Made by a program: the position numbers and the translations under genes
In this document: positions 37,862-48,302 of the stretch, one piece after another
Layout: every line of letters starts with the position of its first letter
Position numbering within the stretch: position 1 is the first letter of the stretch
The notes under the pieces: model-generated
What the model saw: only the letters and a program-made list of their open reading frames with translations
The model's database searches: none
What the model was told of the DNA's origin: nothing
Assembly: GCA_018806915.1 (NCBI GenBank)
Contig: JAGKQI010000074.1
Coordinates: forward strand, 284,938 to 348,937
Origin: Phytophthora colocasiae
Taxonomy: Eukaryota > Oomycota > Peronosporomycetes > Peronosporales > Peronosporaceae
Direction of reading: 5' to 3'
Length of the DNA: 64,000 nucleotides

Positions 37862-38935
37862 ATGACGGCACCAACAGGACAGCGAGGAAAATGGAGGAAG
37901 TCATTACGGGCTACGGGCAAACCATGGGTGGAGTCTTTTTTCAGGGAGAGGACAGAGCCGGTAGCCGATTCAGAGTCACAATTGAGCGAACTCAGGAAAG
38001 GGCTGCGGTATAATGCAGGGATGGTCACGCAATGGACTTCAAAGGGGTTAGTGCTTCGTTGCTATGGAGACGCGAAAGAGAGGTTGATAAGTAAGAAGAG
38101 GAGGAGGAGGCAAGAAGCTGGGGAGTGCTCGATGGCGGCCATCCGACTGGTGCAGTTGCAAAGTATGTGGGTGGGAAACTCGCAAGGGCATCGGGGGAAG
38201 TGGACAGACTATAAAGACATATTCCCAAGAACGCAGGGCTTCACGCTTGGGGATTTGATTGACATCACCCACGAGGACGATGGAGCACTGCTGATGTGCC
38301 CCAAGACACACGTCATGCCATTGAAGAGCAGGATGGCTCACCAATTCAGAGATATCTGTTTGTGCATCCTGACCAACTACCCGGAGCTGGCAGGGGCCCA
38401 ACGGGATGAAGCGCTATTGACAGTGGTGCACAAACTGGAAGATCAGCATCACGTGTTTGAGGCAGGAGCAGGATCTAAGCCCACGATCGAGCATTCGTGG
38501 GGTTTCAGCGGCCAACAAATTGATTGGGCGGTGGACAAGCAGACGGCAGCGGAGGCGGTAGCGGCTTTCCTGAAGGTGGACGCAAGGACGGTGAGCGTGG
38601 CACCGCACCCGAGGTGGAGTAAGATGATGCCCCTATGGGTCGGGAAGAGAAGGTGGACACAATCACGCAGAAGTTATAAACAGCTGATCAATAGGGTAGT
38701 GGCCAAGGAAGCGAGGGCAGTCCACAAACGGATAAGAGGCAAGATGTACGACCAGAATGCAGCGGTGGCGAGCGCATTAGACAAGCTAGCATGGAGGAAA
38801 ATTCATCGGATGGAAGGAGCATCGGCATATCATAGGCAGAACATGTACAGACTCAAAGATGAACCGTCTCAGAGCATGGGCCGGCGAGGAGGAGGGTATG
38901 CACTGTCAGGCGCCGAGTTGCGCACACTCGAGTGA
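37862..38935 (+). CDS. LINE ORF2 C-terminal segment, first frame
   Basis: 357 residues of LINE connection region. It is basic, with no catalytic RT motif visible. Coding clearly extends upstream of the ATG (SGDCDHL in the same frame), so the start is not real. The last ~25 codons (after YRLKDE) are out of frame: an extra A in CTCAAAGATGAAC near 38,850 separates it from the next segment. Confidence 0.7.
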   Translation: MTAPTGQRGKWRKSLRATGKPWVESFFRERTEPVADSESQLSELRKGLRYNAGMVTQWTSKGLVLRCYGDAKERLISKKRRRRQEAGECSMAAIRLVQLQSMWVGNSQGHRGKWTDYKDIFPRTQGFTLGDLIDITHEDDGALLMCPKTHVMPLKSRMAHQFRDICLCILTNYPELAGAQRDEALLTVVHKLEDQHHVFEAGAGSKPTIEHSWGFSGQQIDWAVDKQTAAEAVAAFLKVDARTVSVAPHPRWSKMMPLWVGKRRWTQSRRSYKQLINRVVAKEARAVHKRIRGKMYDQNAAVASALDKLAWRKIHRMEGASAYHRQNMYRLKDEPSQSMGRRGGGYALSGAELRTLE

Positions 38936-39956
38936 GGGTGGAACGATACACCTAGCATGGGAATGCCCAGATGCACAGCGATATTGGACGGTGTGGCTGG
39001 ATGCATGGAGGTGGGGTGATAGCACGTCGAGGCAAGACAAGGGTGTGCTGAGTCAAGACATTTTTGGACTGAGGCTGTCCAAAATGCCGGAGTGGTTGGT
39101 AAGATGGGGTGTAGATATGGGATTGCAGGACTGGGTGAAGCTCCATCAAACCGCAGACGAAATGTGGGCATTGGGAGTTGCGGTGACGGTGACAGCAATC
39201 TGGCGTTGGAATGTAGATCGGATTCACCCTGGAGGTGGAACACCTCGACAGTTGGCCGAGGCTATTGGGTTATGGAGAATCGCGATGAAGGAGGCGTACG
39301 AGCGGTACAGACTGACACTCTTTCCGATCACAGCCGACTCTATTGACAGGATCAAGGTGGCGGCCGCCATCACAGGCAATTGGACCAACACAGCAAGACT
39401 TCAAGTGGAGACGATTCCGGACGAATTTGTACGTGTGGCGTTCTTCGACGGGGGATCACGGGGTAATCCAGGTCCAGGTGGTAGTGGCAGCGTGGTCATC
39501 AAGATAGGCGGCGGCGGCAAGGCAACAATCGAATGGGCAGCGGCGACGGCTCTCGGCGGGGCGACCATGACGAATAACGTTGCGGAATTTATCGGCTTGC
39601 ATCGATTGCTAACTCACGCGGTCAGTAAGGGGTGGAGGAAGATACATGTGGTCGGTGATAGCATGATGGTTATTCGAATGATGATCAGCAAAACGCCACC
39701 GAAATCAAAGAAGCTTAAGCATTGGTATCAGGCAGTCAGCAAGCTAGCAGATATGTGTGCGGTGGGATCGTGGAGCCATCACTATAGTGCGCACAACAAG
39801 ATGGCTGATTGGTTGGCCAACGAGGCCATGGACAGAAGGACGAGCGTTATGGTCACGTTTACAGACGACGGAGCTACCCATCGGTTACAGGAAGGGATTG
39901 TCGAGAGGATGGAGGGGGATGTAAGTAAGTGGTTGGCTGACAGAAAGCAAGAGTAG
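38859..39956 (+). CDS. LINE ORF2 C-terminus: zinc finger and RNase H
   Basis: 365 residues. A zf-RVT-like cluster (CQAPSCAH...IHLAWECPDAQRYW) is followed by a spacer and an RNase H domain: VRVAFFDGGSRGNPGPGGSG (first Asp), TMTNNVAEFIGLHRLL (Glu), IHVVGDSMMVIRMM (second Asp) and HNKMADWLANEAMD (last Asp). The DGGSRGNPGPG start is the form found in archaeal-like RNase H domains acquired by some LINE lineages. Intact to its stop. Confidence 0.85.
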   Translation: MNRLRAWAGEEEGMHCQAPSCAHSSEGGTIHLAWECPDAQRYWTVWLDAWRWGDSTSRQDKGVLSQDIFGLRLSKMPEWLVRWGVDMGLQDWVKLHQTADEMWALGVAVTVTAIWRWNVDRIHPGGGTPRQLAEAIGLWRIAMKEAYERYRLTLFPITADSIDRIKVAAAITGNWTNTARLQVETIPDEFVRVAFFDGGSRGNPGPGGSGSVVIKIGGGGKATIEWAAATALGGATMTNNVAEFIGLHRLLTHAVSKGWRKIHVVGDSMMVIRMMISKTPPKSKKLKHWYQAVSKLADMCAVGSWSHHYSAHNKMADWLANEAMDRRTSVMVTFTDDGATHRLQEGIVERMEGDVSKWLADRKQE

Positions 39957-40303
39957 AGGGAGGAGTAACGGGGATGTGAAGCGTGTAGTAGATGAGATGA
40001 GGAGGACTCGTACGGACATTGCAGCCGGACGGGGATGGTAATTAGAGTTCACTTCCAGAGATGGAAACAGTAACACAATATACCTTACCAAACAAACAAA
40101 AAAAATTGGATTAGTACAGTAGACTAATTCTCCAAGGTGAAGATGACATGTACGACGACAAGTGCTGATAAAGGATGGACAACCGATTTGTTTCTTTCGT
40201 GCCGTCTCGAGAAATTCTTGAGGTTGCTCACTGTCTGTGTCGAATTTTCGTGTCTTTTCCTCACTGTGGATTTGGGATGAAGTTTTACAAAAGAAGACGT
40301 CTT

Positions 40304-42448
40304 TCATCTATCGATTGCGTAAAGTTCGTCAATATACGCTAGTGGGAAGTCCGAATTCAGGTCCACCACTGAGCGAGGTCCACAATGAACATTAGAAGGC
40401 TGGAATTCCGCTGCTACTTGAGCACAATAAGGGGTTCCGCGCATGTAGCTCCTCTTTAGAACTTGCGTCCCAACCCACGCAGGTAGAGCGGTTAAATTCG
40501 TCTCTTGAAGATCCAAACGAATGATGAAACTCGTGGAGGATCCCAACGTCGGTGGTAATTCTTTCAAAGAGTTTCCAGTCAGTGACAACTCTGGAATCGT
40601 CAGGGCTGGTGGCATATCGGATAGTTGAGGGATCGTCTCGATTCGATTCCCTTTAAGCGATAAAGTGTAGACCTGGAGCGACAAGAGCGACGCTGGGATC
40701 TCCGTCATCTCGCCGTATTCAAACGCTACCACTGCCATCGGGTGCCAACGGGACGGTAAATCGACTGGGATGGATTTCAGATCCGTCACACAGAACATAA
40801 CACTCAGTAAGGAGGCCGGGAGCGGCTCCAATAATCCGGCAGGGAAACCTAAGGGGAACTTCGTGCGTGATATTGCAGTGAAAAACAGTCGCGGGTGGGC
40901 TGTAGCTGTGATGGAGTTGGCATTCGTCCCCCACTCGACAACTGTGGAGTTGTAAATGTGAAAGACCATTAAGTTGCTGAACTGCTGGATGGCTGGAGGC
41001 ACGTGAAGACTTGGACAGTGGGCGAACGTCAGTGTTGCAAGTGCTTTTTCATCGATAGAAGCGAACAGAGTGTCATCTGGAGATTCAATTCCTCTCGAAT
41101 GGCAATTGATCACCAGACTGACACAAGATGAACTACTCGCAAACCACGGACGAGTAAATCCCCGGCAGCCCTGGACAGACGTCAGGTGTGATTCTATGGC
41201 TGCACCCCATAGACCCAGAATTATTTTCACTGCTTTGTGGGCGTTCGCTCCGTGTTTTGAGCGTTGTAGTCTCCACGACGCCACTTTTGTCAACGTGGAT
41301 GGTTTTGTGTCTGGGTTTGGTAATTTTCCTTCTGATCTGGCACTAAGACTTTGACTGGTAATGGAACTGTCATCCACCCACCGTCGAGGTGCCTTGGAAA
41401 CTGCAACAGAAGCCGATGAAGTCGACGAACGAGTAAGTAGCGAACCAATAGTGACGAGGGACATGTAGATAGCGAAATGAGGGAAGACTTTGGCGGCAAA
41501 ATCGGTCAAACTGGAGGCAAAAGTCAGCTGAAACTCGAGCACCAGCCTCGTGACGAACACCGGATCGTAGAGCTGATCTGGGTCTTTGAAGCTTGAGTTA
41601 GTAGTGTCCATCGCGTCTGCGTACGGAGCGACCAACAAACACGGGACGATAACGCTGATGGCGATACAAATGGCTGCGTCAGCTGATAACGCAACGACAC
41701 GTTCCAGCGCTGGTTTTGAACCTAGGAAAAGCTGTACAGCCAATGTCGACCAGCAGTTGGCCAACAACAAGGACACTAACAGTGTATTGAGCCATACACG
41801 AGGCAGAAAGCGACTGAACTGGTAGGCTTGATACGTCTGTGTCGATAATTCTAGCAATTCCCGCAGGACGAAAACAGTGAGGAAATGCTCGCTTTCCACT
41901 CCGAATAGTCCGTTATTGGAGAAAAGACCCATCCATAGTCGTCTTGCAGGTTGTAATAAGGTCTTGATGCGGTGGCGATACTCTGCTACAATTCCTCTAT
42001 TAGTACGTTGGCTCTGATGTCTCGGTGACGCTGTCTTCTTGTGTATTATGGTTCGAGTGAAAGCGAGTTGATATTCGCGAATGGAGCAGTAAATGAGTGT
42101 TAAGATCCGACTCAAATGGAGGAAATACATTGCTGCGAACACCAGAGCGTATAGTTCGTAGTGCTCGTTACCCTTTTCAGGAGCCCAAAGATGCACGTAG
42201 TAGCCCATTATCGGATCCGTGAGGTAGTAATACGTAGCTGCGAAGATGAGAAGAAACATCGCACAGAGTGAGTGTGCACTGATAACGAGAAACCATGCCA
42301 GTCGAAACATTCCAGGCTTTAGCTGGAGGTGCAAACCCTCTTCGATTCGAGAGTGTCTTCGACGAGAACTTTCATTTGTTGGAGCTGCAATACTGATCAC
42401 AGGGATTGGACCGATAGACGCTTGCCTCGACGATAGTAGCCGCTGCAT
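40304..42448 (-). CDS. Multi-pass membrane protein with C-terminal leucine-rich repeats
   Basis: 714 residues, one undamaged frame. Hydrophobic segments suggest five to six membrane helices at about residues 48-72 (LAWFLVISAHSLCAMFLLIF), 100-122, 213-238 (TLLVSLLLANCWSTLAVQLF), 250-275 (AAICIAISVIVPCLLVAPY) and 320-345 (FAIYMSLVTIGSLL). After a Ser/Thr-rich linker (about 350-400) the C-terminal third has irregular LRRs (LATLTFAHCPSLHVPPAIQQ, VYTLSLKGNRIETIPQL, IPELSLTGNSLKELPPTLGS, IIRLDLQETNLTALPAWVG). This architecture recurs in oomycetes as uncharacterised LRR membrane proteins. Substrate and role are unknown. It is the least damaged host gene in the right half. Confidence 0.88.
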   Translation of the reverse strand: MQRLLSSRQASIGPIPVISIAAPTNESSRRRHSRIEEGLHLQLKPGMFRLAWFLVISAHSLCAMFLLIFAATYYYLTDPIMGYYVHLWAPEKGNEHYELYALVFAAMYFLHLSRILTLIYCSIREYQLAFTRTIIHKKTASPRHQSQRTNRGIVAEYRHRIKTLLQPARRLWMGLFSNNGLFGVESEHFLTVFVLRELLELSTQTYQAYQFSRFLPRVWLNTLLVSLLLANCWSTLAVQLFLGSKPALERVVALSADAAICIAISVIVPCLLVAPYADAMDTTNSSFKDPDQLYDPVFVTRLVLEFQLTFASSLTDFAAKVFPHFAIYMSLVTIGSLLTRSSTSSASVAVSKAPRRWVDDSSITSQSLSARSEGKLPNPDTKPSTLTKVASWRLQRSKHGANAHKAVKIILGLWGAAIESHLTSVQGCRGFTRPWFASSSSCVSLVINCHSRGIESPDDTLFASIDEKALATLTFAHCPSLHVPPAIQQFSNLMVFHIYNSTVVEWGTNANSITATAHPRLFFTAISRTKFPLGFPAGLLEPLPASLLSVMFCVTDLKSIPVDLPSRWHPMAVVAFEYGEMTEIPASLLSLQVYTLSLKGNRIETIPQLSDMPPALTIPELSLTGNSLKELPPTLGSSTSFIIRLDLQETNLTALPAWVGTQVLKRSYMRGTPYCAQVAAEFQPSNVHCGPRSVVDLNSDFPLAYIDELYAIDR

Positions 42449-42743
42449 TCCTACTTGGATAGCGGTTGTTACTCTAAGATGGACGAACTACAAATATAGG
42501 AAGTTGTATTTGTGGTAGTACATGCACTACCAGGTACATGAGACAATGTATAGGATAACGTTGAAGTGCCTCGTAGCTGCTCTTCAACGTCAGCGAGTTG
42601 TCATGCACGCCTAGAGCCAATCACGATCCATTGCGCGTGTCGGCCGCGTGCCCATAGGGCATCAGCACCACGCTCTGTCGATTATTCCCTTCGATAGATA
42701 TCGACTACCTGGTACTTGGAGAGCTCACTTTGGAACTTTCTCA
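42449..42743. other. Divergent intergenic region between LRR gene and FRD copy 1
   Basis: Holds both 5' flanks. A TCACTTTGGAACTTTCTC stretch at 42,725-42,742, directly before the ATG at 42,744, resembles a degraded oomycete initiator. Nothing else recognised. Confidence 0.45.
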
Positions 42744-44926
42744 ATGTCGACTTGGTATGAAGAAGAGCCAGAGATGGAACCTCTCTCTCCGCGTCTCCGC
42801 TCCAAACCTCGTCCCTCTTCCAGTCTATGGCGACAGGTAACCACTACAACATTGAACCTCCTCGTTGCAGTGAGTTTCCTGCTTTTCATCGCCGGTCAAG
42901 CTGCATATGTGACTCCACTCTACCGAAGCCACATCAAGCCACTGATAGCGACGTATTGGGGTTCACACGACGAAATGGTCGATCCTACGTATCTGGTGCT
43001 GGTTGGGGTGCCACCGACGTTGCTGTGTATCGTAATTATCCACTGTTGTCGACCACGTTCACGTCAGGTATCTAATACAGCACAGATTCTACGACGAAGG
43101 CCGACACCTACCAGCCTCAGCTATGGAGAACTACTGTTCTTATTGTTCCTAGTACTTGGGAACGCTGTAGTGCTTTGGTACGGCTTCAACAAGCGCCGCG
43201 GACGGAGACCTCGAGATGTTCCGAACGTCCCGTACGTCCGAATGATCGGAAATGCGTTGGGTTTCAACTGTCTGTTCAATATGACGTTGCTCTTCTTACC
43301 AGCTACTCGGAACAGCTCGTGGATGGAATTCCTCGGTCTTTCGTACGCGAACGCCATCAAGTTTCATCGGTGGATCGGCGTCGCGGCAGTTTTAACTGGT
43401 ATCGTGCATTGCGGTTGCTACTATTACGGATGGATACAGGACGAACGGTGGATGGACATGGCGTTGCCGTGTTGGGACTGTTCTCTAAAGGGAATTGAAA
43501 GGCCGAAAAGTCTGGATCAACGTGTTTGGAGAACTGGCACTGTTGTGTTTCTTAGTGATCGGACTCACCTCGATCCCGTGGTACGACGGAAGTTGTACAA
43601 CGTCTTTATAACGTCCATCAGCTCCTGTTCCTGTCTGTTGTATTCACGGGGCTTCACTGGACGCGAGCGCTGTGGTTCTTACTGCCCACCTTCGTCGCGT
43701 ACTTAACCAGTCGAGTATTGTCGAGGTATAATGGTTCTACCCCGCTAAAGTGGTCGAGTTCGCATCCCTGTCCCCTGCGTTGTGCAAACTTGTGGTGTCT
43801 ATTGAGAGGAACAGTTCCAGGTGGGGCAGTTCGTGTACGTGAACGTCCCTGCCATCTCCCGGTTCGAATGGCACGCGTTCACGATCGCTTCGTGCCCAGG
43901 ATCCTCCAGTATGACATTGCTTGTCAAAGTATTAGGAGATTGGACGGAGAAGCTGGTGATCTACCAGCAACGGTGCACCGGCCAAGAGGTAGAACCGGAA
44001 GTGTACGTCGATGGTTATCCCTAAAGGATACGTACGAGAGTTACAATACGGTGGTTTTAATCGGTGGAGGCGTTGGAATGACCCCATTACTCAGCGTTTT
44101 AGAAGATATTTGTATGGAAGCAGAGACTCGACAAGCTCAGGGTCGATCTCCTCTTCCTCGTCGAGTTTCGGCAATATTTGTGATGCGAGAACTGGAACTA
44201 CTGAAGGAGATTTACCCGTTATTGACTCGAATTCGAGATGTCGATCCACAAGGACGTTACATATCGGTACACTTGACAATAACGACTTCTCCTCGACCAG
44301 AGGAGCTGGACTATTCGATTCATGACAATCAGAAGGCGTACGGTTCCTCCCAGACCAGAACATTCACTCCTGTCACGAAGCATGGATGTCCCTTTGGTGG
44401 TCGTCTTGACGGTTCGTATACCCTCCACTTGGTCGCTTTTGGATCCGTTTTGGGGCTTTTGACAGTGTTTCAGTTTGACAATGGAGTGTTGATCAATGGA
44501 CTACAGGATGCAGTGTGGGCGGTGCAGTCTGCTGTCAAAATCTCGGCTTTGTTCGCCTCTGGAGTGTTCGTTTACGGTATTACGTTGGGTTAGAAACCCC
44601 CGAACAGCCTTGAAAGAGTCTCAATACGATGTGGATTGGAATCTGAAGGCGAATCTCTTACCACAGACCAGAGGAACCAGTTTCATCCCCGACATGTCGA
44701 CGTACCGCGCGATCTGGTAACTGATCTGGACGTTGAAGTTGGTCGACGACCAGATGTAGAACGTCTACTGCGAGGTCTCCATTCTGGACATCGTCTGCGA
44801 TGTTCCGGATCTGCAATTGGCGTTTTAGTATCTGGACCTGAAAGTCTGAAGATTGCAACAGCGAGAGCTGTAGCTGCGATAGACGCCAGCGTCTTTGACG
44901 TTCACGAAGAAGAATTTGAATTATAA
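42744..44926 (+). pseudogene. Ferric reductase/NADPH oxidase-family gene, copy 1, heavily frameshifted
   Basis: The start MSTWYEEEPEMEPL follows an initiator-like motif. Recognisable blocks: membrane helices of the haem domain (LLVAVSFLLFIAGQAAYV, SLSYGELLFLLFLVLGNAVV), MEFLGLSYANAIKFHRWIGV with VLTGIVHC (haem-ligand His), FAD-domain GQFVYVNVPAISRFEWHAFT, NADPH-site VVLIGGGVGMTPLLSVLEDI, and the C-terminal VLVSGPESL...FDVHEEEFEL. Blocks sit in frames that change near 43,495, 43,590, 43,607, 43,745, 43,810, 44,020 and 44,595. Almost all lesions are indels, not nonsense substitutions. It is a paralogue of the minus-strand copy and ends 29 nt from it (convergent). If intact it would pass electrons from NADPH across a membrane to Fe(III) or O2. 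Confidence 0.85.
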
Positions 44927-44955
44927 ACATCATAACGAACATATAATTACCAACT

Positions 44956-47301
44956 TTAGAGCTCGAACTCCTCTTCATGGACATCAAAGTGACTACTTCC
45001 AATGTCTGCGATCGAGTACTCGACAGCTTTTTTCAGCTCTTCCGGCCCTGAAACGAATACACCGATCGTTGAGTTCCCAGTAGCTGGATACGTCGTATTA
45101 AGGACTTGTCGGAACTCCTGGTGTTCTGCGAACGCCAACTTCATGAGCTGCGGGATGTCTGGACGGTGACCAACATCAACGTTGTACTCTGAAAGGAGAT
45201 CCTGGAACGTGTGGATATCCACAGCCATTGAGGGAAGACGAGGTGTCTCTGCTACCGTTCGAGTGGGGTTTTTAGGGTCATGTGTCTTCTTGTCCAGTGC
45301 GATGCTCGTGTAGACTGTAGCCATCCCCACGACAATGAGCAACGTGATCTCGACGAAGTTCTGCAGTGGCCAGAGGTTCTCGTTGCTCTCCTGTACTTTG
45401 TTGCCGTACTTGACGAGGATCACGATGATCAACGTGATCAGGAACGATGCACCAAACATTGCCACCTTGCTGGTTCGAGTACGCAGAGGCTCAGTGAAAA
45501 CTCTGGGGGCCTTGGACTTCACGGTAGCGTCGTACTTAGTAGCATTCAAGTGGGGTTTCCCAGCAAGACGTTCACGATCAATAGGTAGTTCCAGTTGTTC
45601 ACTTGTAGGAGTACGCGTGAGGCTGAAGTGAAGACTGAAGAAGTTCTGGTGAGGGTCCAACTCCTTTATCTGCATCAGTACAGGGTGGATCTCTTCCAGT
45701 AGGGACAGTTCACGGAAGGAGAAGATGAAAATGACCTTCTGACGTAAAGTTTCGCCCCTTTGAAGCTTTGCCACGATATCTTCCAGGATCGAAAGTAATG
45801 GGGTCACTCCGATGCCTCCACCAACTAGACACACTGTAGAATACTCTTCGTACATCTCCAGCGACGCACCGTAGTATCCATCCATGTAGATCTTCGGTAG
45901 AACGTTGTTCCTTTGACAGAACTCCGAGTACTTGACCAGATACTCCGTCCAGTCACCAAGTGATTTAAGTAGAATCGTGAGTGTATCGGGACTGGTACGT
46001 GGTGATGAAGAGATCGTGAACGCATGCCACTGCAGCTTGGAGATGGCGGGGACGTTGAGGTAGACGAACTGACCGACCTTCCTAGGAAGTTACCAGCGGG
46101 GCGGTAGAACGAGCCAGTACTACCTTCACAACGTCATGGGAGAGTGTGGTGAATTCACGTACTACTACCGGCGTGAACCCGTTGGAGCTGGAGATCGCAC
46201 GACTGATCGTGTACAGCATAACTGAAGGGAAGATCCACGAGAGGATCGGGTTCCAGTGTAGAACAGCGAAGATTGTACCGATAAGGAAGAGGTGGTGCAC
46301 GTTGTAGAACGTGTTGTACATCTTGCGTCGCACCCACGGAATGGACGTGACACCAATAGCCAAGAAGCACAGCAATGCGATCGTCCCGAAGAAGTTCATC
46401 CACGGGTCATGACCCTCCTCACTGCCCACTGCACAGTCGAAGCAAGGTAGAGCCTCCTTCGTCCATTCTCCTTGTCGGATCCACGACCAGTAGTACCCGA
46501 TGCAGTGAAGTAGAGCGGTTAAGACCGTGATGACCCCCACCCAACGGTGGTACTTGATACCGTTGGCGTACGAAATATTGAGGAATTCCATCCACACACA
46601 GTTACGAGTAGCCGGGAGGAAGAGGAAGGCCAAGTTGTAGATGCACACGAAACCCAAGGTTAGAGCGACCATCTCCAGATACAGCTCGAAGTTGAATTCC
46701 CGACCTCTCTTACGGTTCCTCTCCACTCGATGGACGTAGTAGAAGTAGAACACGTAGAAGTTACCACCGATCAGGAACGCCAGGAACAACAGTTCACCCA
46801 GACTGACACGTGCTACCCAACCGAAGATCCGAGGCTTGCGACGTAGAACGCGAGTGAAGCTGAGAACGTAGTGCGAGGTGATCCGACGAACGTTGAAATG
46901 CTTGAGCAACTCTTGGAAGATCAGTGACGCCGCGATCGGGAGGAAACAGAGCAGGAAGAAATACGTAGGGCGAATCATCTCTGAATGACCGGTAGTATCT
47001 CCCTTTTCAGCATTGGCAGGGACGCCAAACCACGTGCCGATGGTAGTACTGAGGTCGGAATAGCTCTCGGTGAAGTAGAACAACTGACCGTAAGTGTATG
47101 TGATCATACACGCGATGATCAGCAGTTGCAAAAGATTCCCAAGGATCGAATATCGACTGAGCGACGGGTAACTGGAGACGCGAGTGGAGATCCGCGGTTC
47201 TCCACGAGACTGTTGCGCTTATCCTCAACATCGGGAGTTTTCAACGTCGAAAAGACCGTATCAACGCGTGGAGTGGTGGTTGAGTCCGCGTTCGGTGCCA
47301 T
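44956..47301 (-). CDS. Ferric reductase/NADPH oxidase-family gene, copy 2 (two frame breaks as written)
   Basis: Minus strand. N-terminal cytosolic segment from ATG 47,301 (MAPNADSTTTPRVDTVFST). A frame change lies between about 47,240 and 47,150, then the main frame to 46,082: membrane helices, LGELLFLAFLIGGNFYVFYF, MEFLNISYANGIKYHRWVGV with VLTALLHC, YNVHHLFLIGTIFAVLHW. A second break near 46,085 leads into KVGQFVYLNVPAISKLQWHA (FAD site), then the frame 45,885-44,956 with CLVGGGIGVTPLLSILEDI (NADPH) and the end VFVSGPEEL...HFDVHEEEFEL. Two extra membrane helices (about 45,480-45,340: FGASFLITLIIVILVKYGN; ITLLIVVGMATVYTSIAL) sit between the NADPH motif and the SGPEEL motif. Breaks may be sequence errors. 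No typical intron was found at either. Confidence 0.82.
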
Positions 47302-47334
47302 GATGGACGATCAGGATCGACTTGTGCAGTCGAC

Positions 47335-47354
47335 GGCAAATCACAGAATGGAGA
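47335..47354 (-). promoter_or_regulatory. Initiator-like motif of ferric reductase copy 2
   Basis: On the minus strand CTCCATTCTGTGATTTGCC lies about 35 nt before ATG 47,301 and resembles the oomycete initiator plus flanking element (CATTCT...ATTTGCC). It supports 47,301 as the start. Confidence 0.5.
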
Positions 47355-47362
47355 CTTGTTAG

Positions 47363-48302
47363 TGTTTTTTAACTTGGGCGAAAGACGTTGAAGGCGTAGG
47401 AAGCTCCCGGTTTGGGGTTTGTGGGGCTCGCGTGAAGTGGAAGAAGCTGGACGACAGACGAGTGTATGTCGAAGCGATGCAAGAGCTGGACGAGGAGCTT
47501 CAGGGCACACGCCCTCGGGCCAATGGCAGCTTTTTCTTACCGTGGTAACCTGCGTTTCATGTTGACTGGGAGGTGCCGTCTCAGCGACAAAGCATCAGGG
47601 GTGAGCACCGCAGGAATGCAGAGGCTTGCGTGGGCTGATGTTACTAGGTATCACTCACTCGTCACACGACTCCATGACATTCAAATTTCTAGTGTTATGG
47701 AGATTTTTCTCTAGTTGCTTGCAGAGGGTTAACAGAGACTTGAACATGTATCTTTCGAGTAGAAAGAGCGTCCAAAATGAATGTTTTTCAGTGATTGATG
47801 AAACTTAAAAGTGCTTCATCTGACTACATGTCTTGTCGACCGGATATCGTCGCGATTTCAGCTGCGTCGAGTCTGGGTGGAACCGTGTTTTCGAGTTCAA
47901 ATCTCAGTAGCGTATCGGAAAGACTGCGGCCCTCGTGCCTTGCGCCAATGACATCGTGATGAGAGTTGCGGCGCTCAGACTCGGACGAGGGATTCGATGG
48001 CCAGACTGATTGGTCTGTTCCGGTCATGACGAGCCAGCTGTGACCGACGCGTACATTGGGGGCCGCTAGATTTTGCTGGAGTTGCTGTTATCGAAGAACC
48101 AAAAGTTACTACAGTGTACACTGTACGGTATTTCATTTTCATTCACTCCCGAAGTGAAAAACCAAGTCGACACTTCCACAAAAACGAAAGAGCTTTGTGC
48201 TTTATTGAGTTAATAAATGTGTCCAAAAATCATTTGCATGCAAAGTATCTTTCGTGCTGAATCTGAAGTCGTACATGTACAGTAACCAGATGGTGCACAG
48301 AC
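47363..48302. other. Intergenic region before the tandem array
   Basis: Short open frames on both strands, none recognised. A palindromic CATTTGCATGCAAAG lies near 48,230. No gene supported. Confidence 0.5.

Larger units (their letters stand above)
37690..40110 (+). mobile_element. 5'-truncated LINE with zf-RVT and C-terminal RNase H
   Basis: Only the C-terminal part of a LINE ORF2 is present. Coding traces begin at about 37,700 (AQSQVLDASANHLSTYWVAL), shift frame near 37,845, run through 37,862-38,935, shift again near 38,850 and end at 39,956. A 3' UTR ends in AAACAAACAAAAAAAATTGG (about 40,092-40,112), an A-rich tail. 5' truncation is usual for LINE insertions. Confidence 0.85.

Noticed and set aside
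46082..46110. A GT...AG intron explaining the frame break before GQFVY in ferric reductase copy 2
   Set aside because: The only GT-AG pair bridging the break (GTAACTTCCTAG) is 12 nt, far too short, and its removal does not restore the frame.
47880..47920. tRNA-like B box (CGAGTTCAAATCT) near 47,895
   Set aside because: No matching A box, acceptor stem or anticodon arm at the right spacing.
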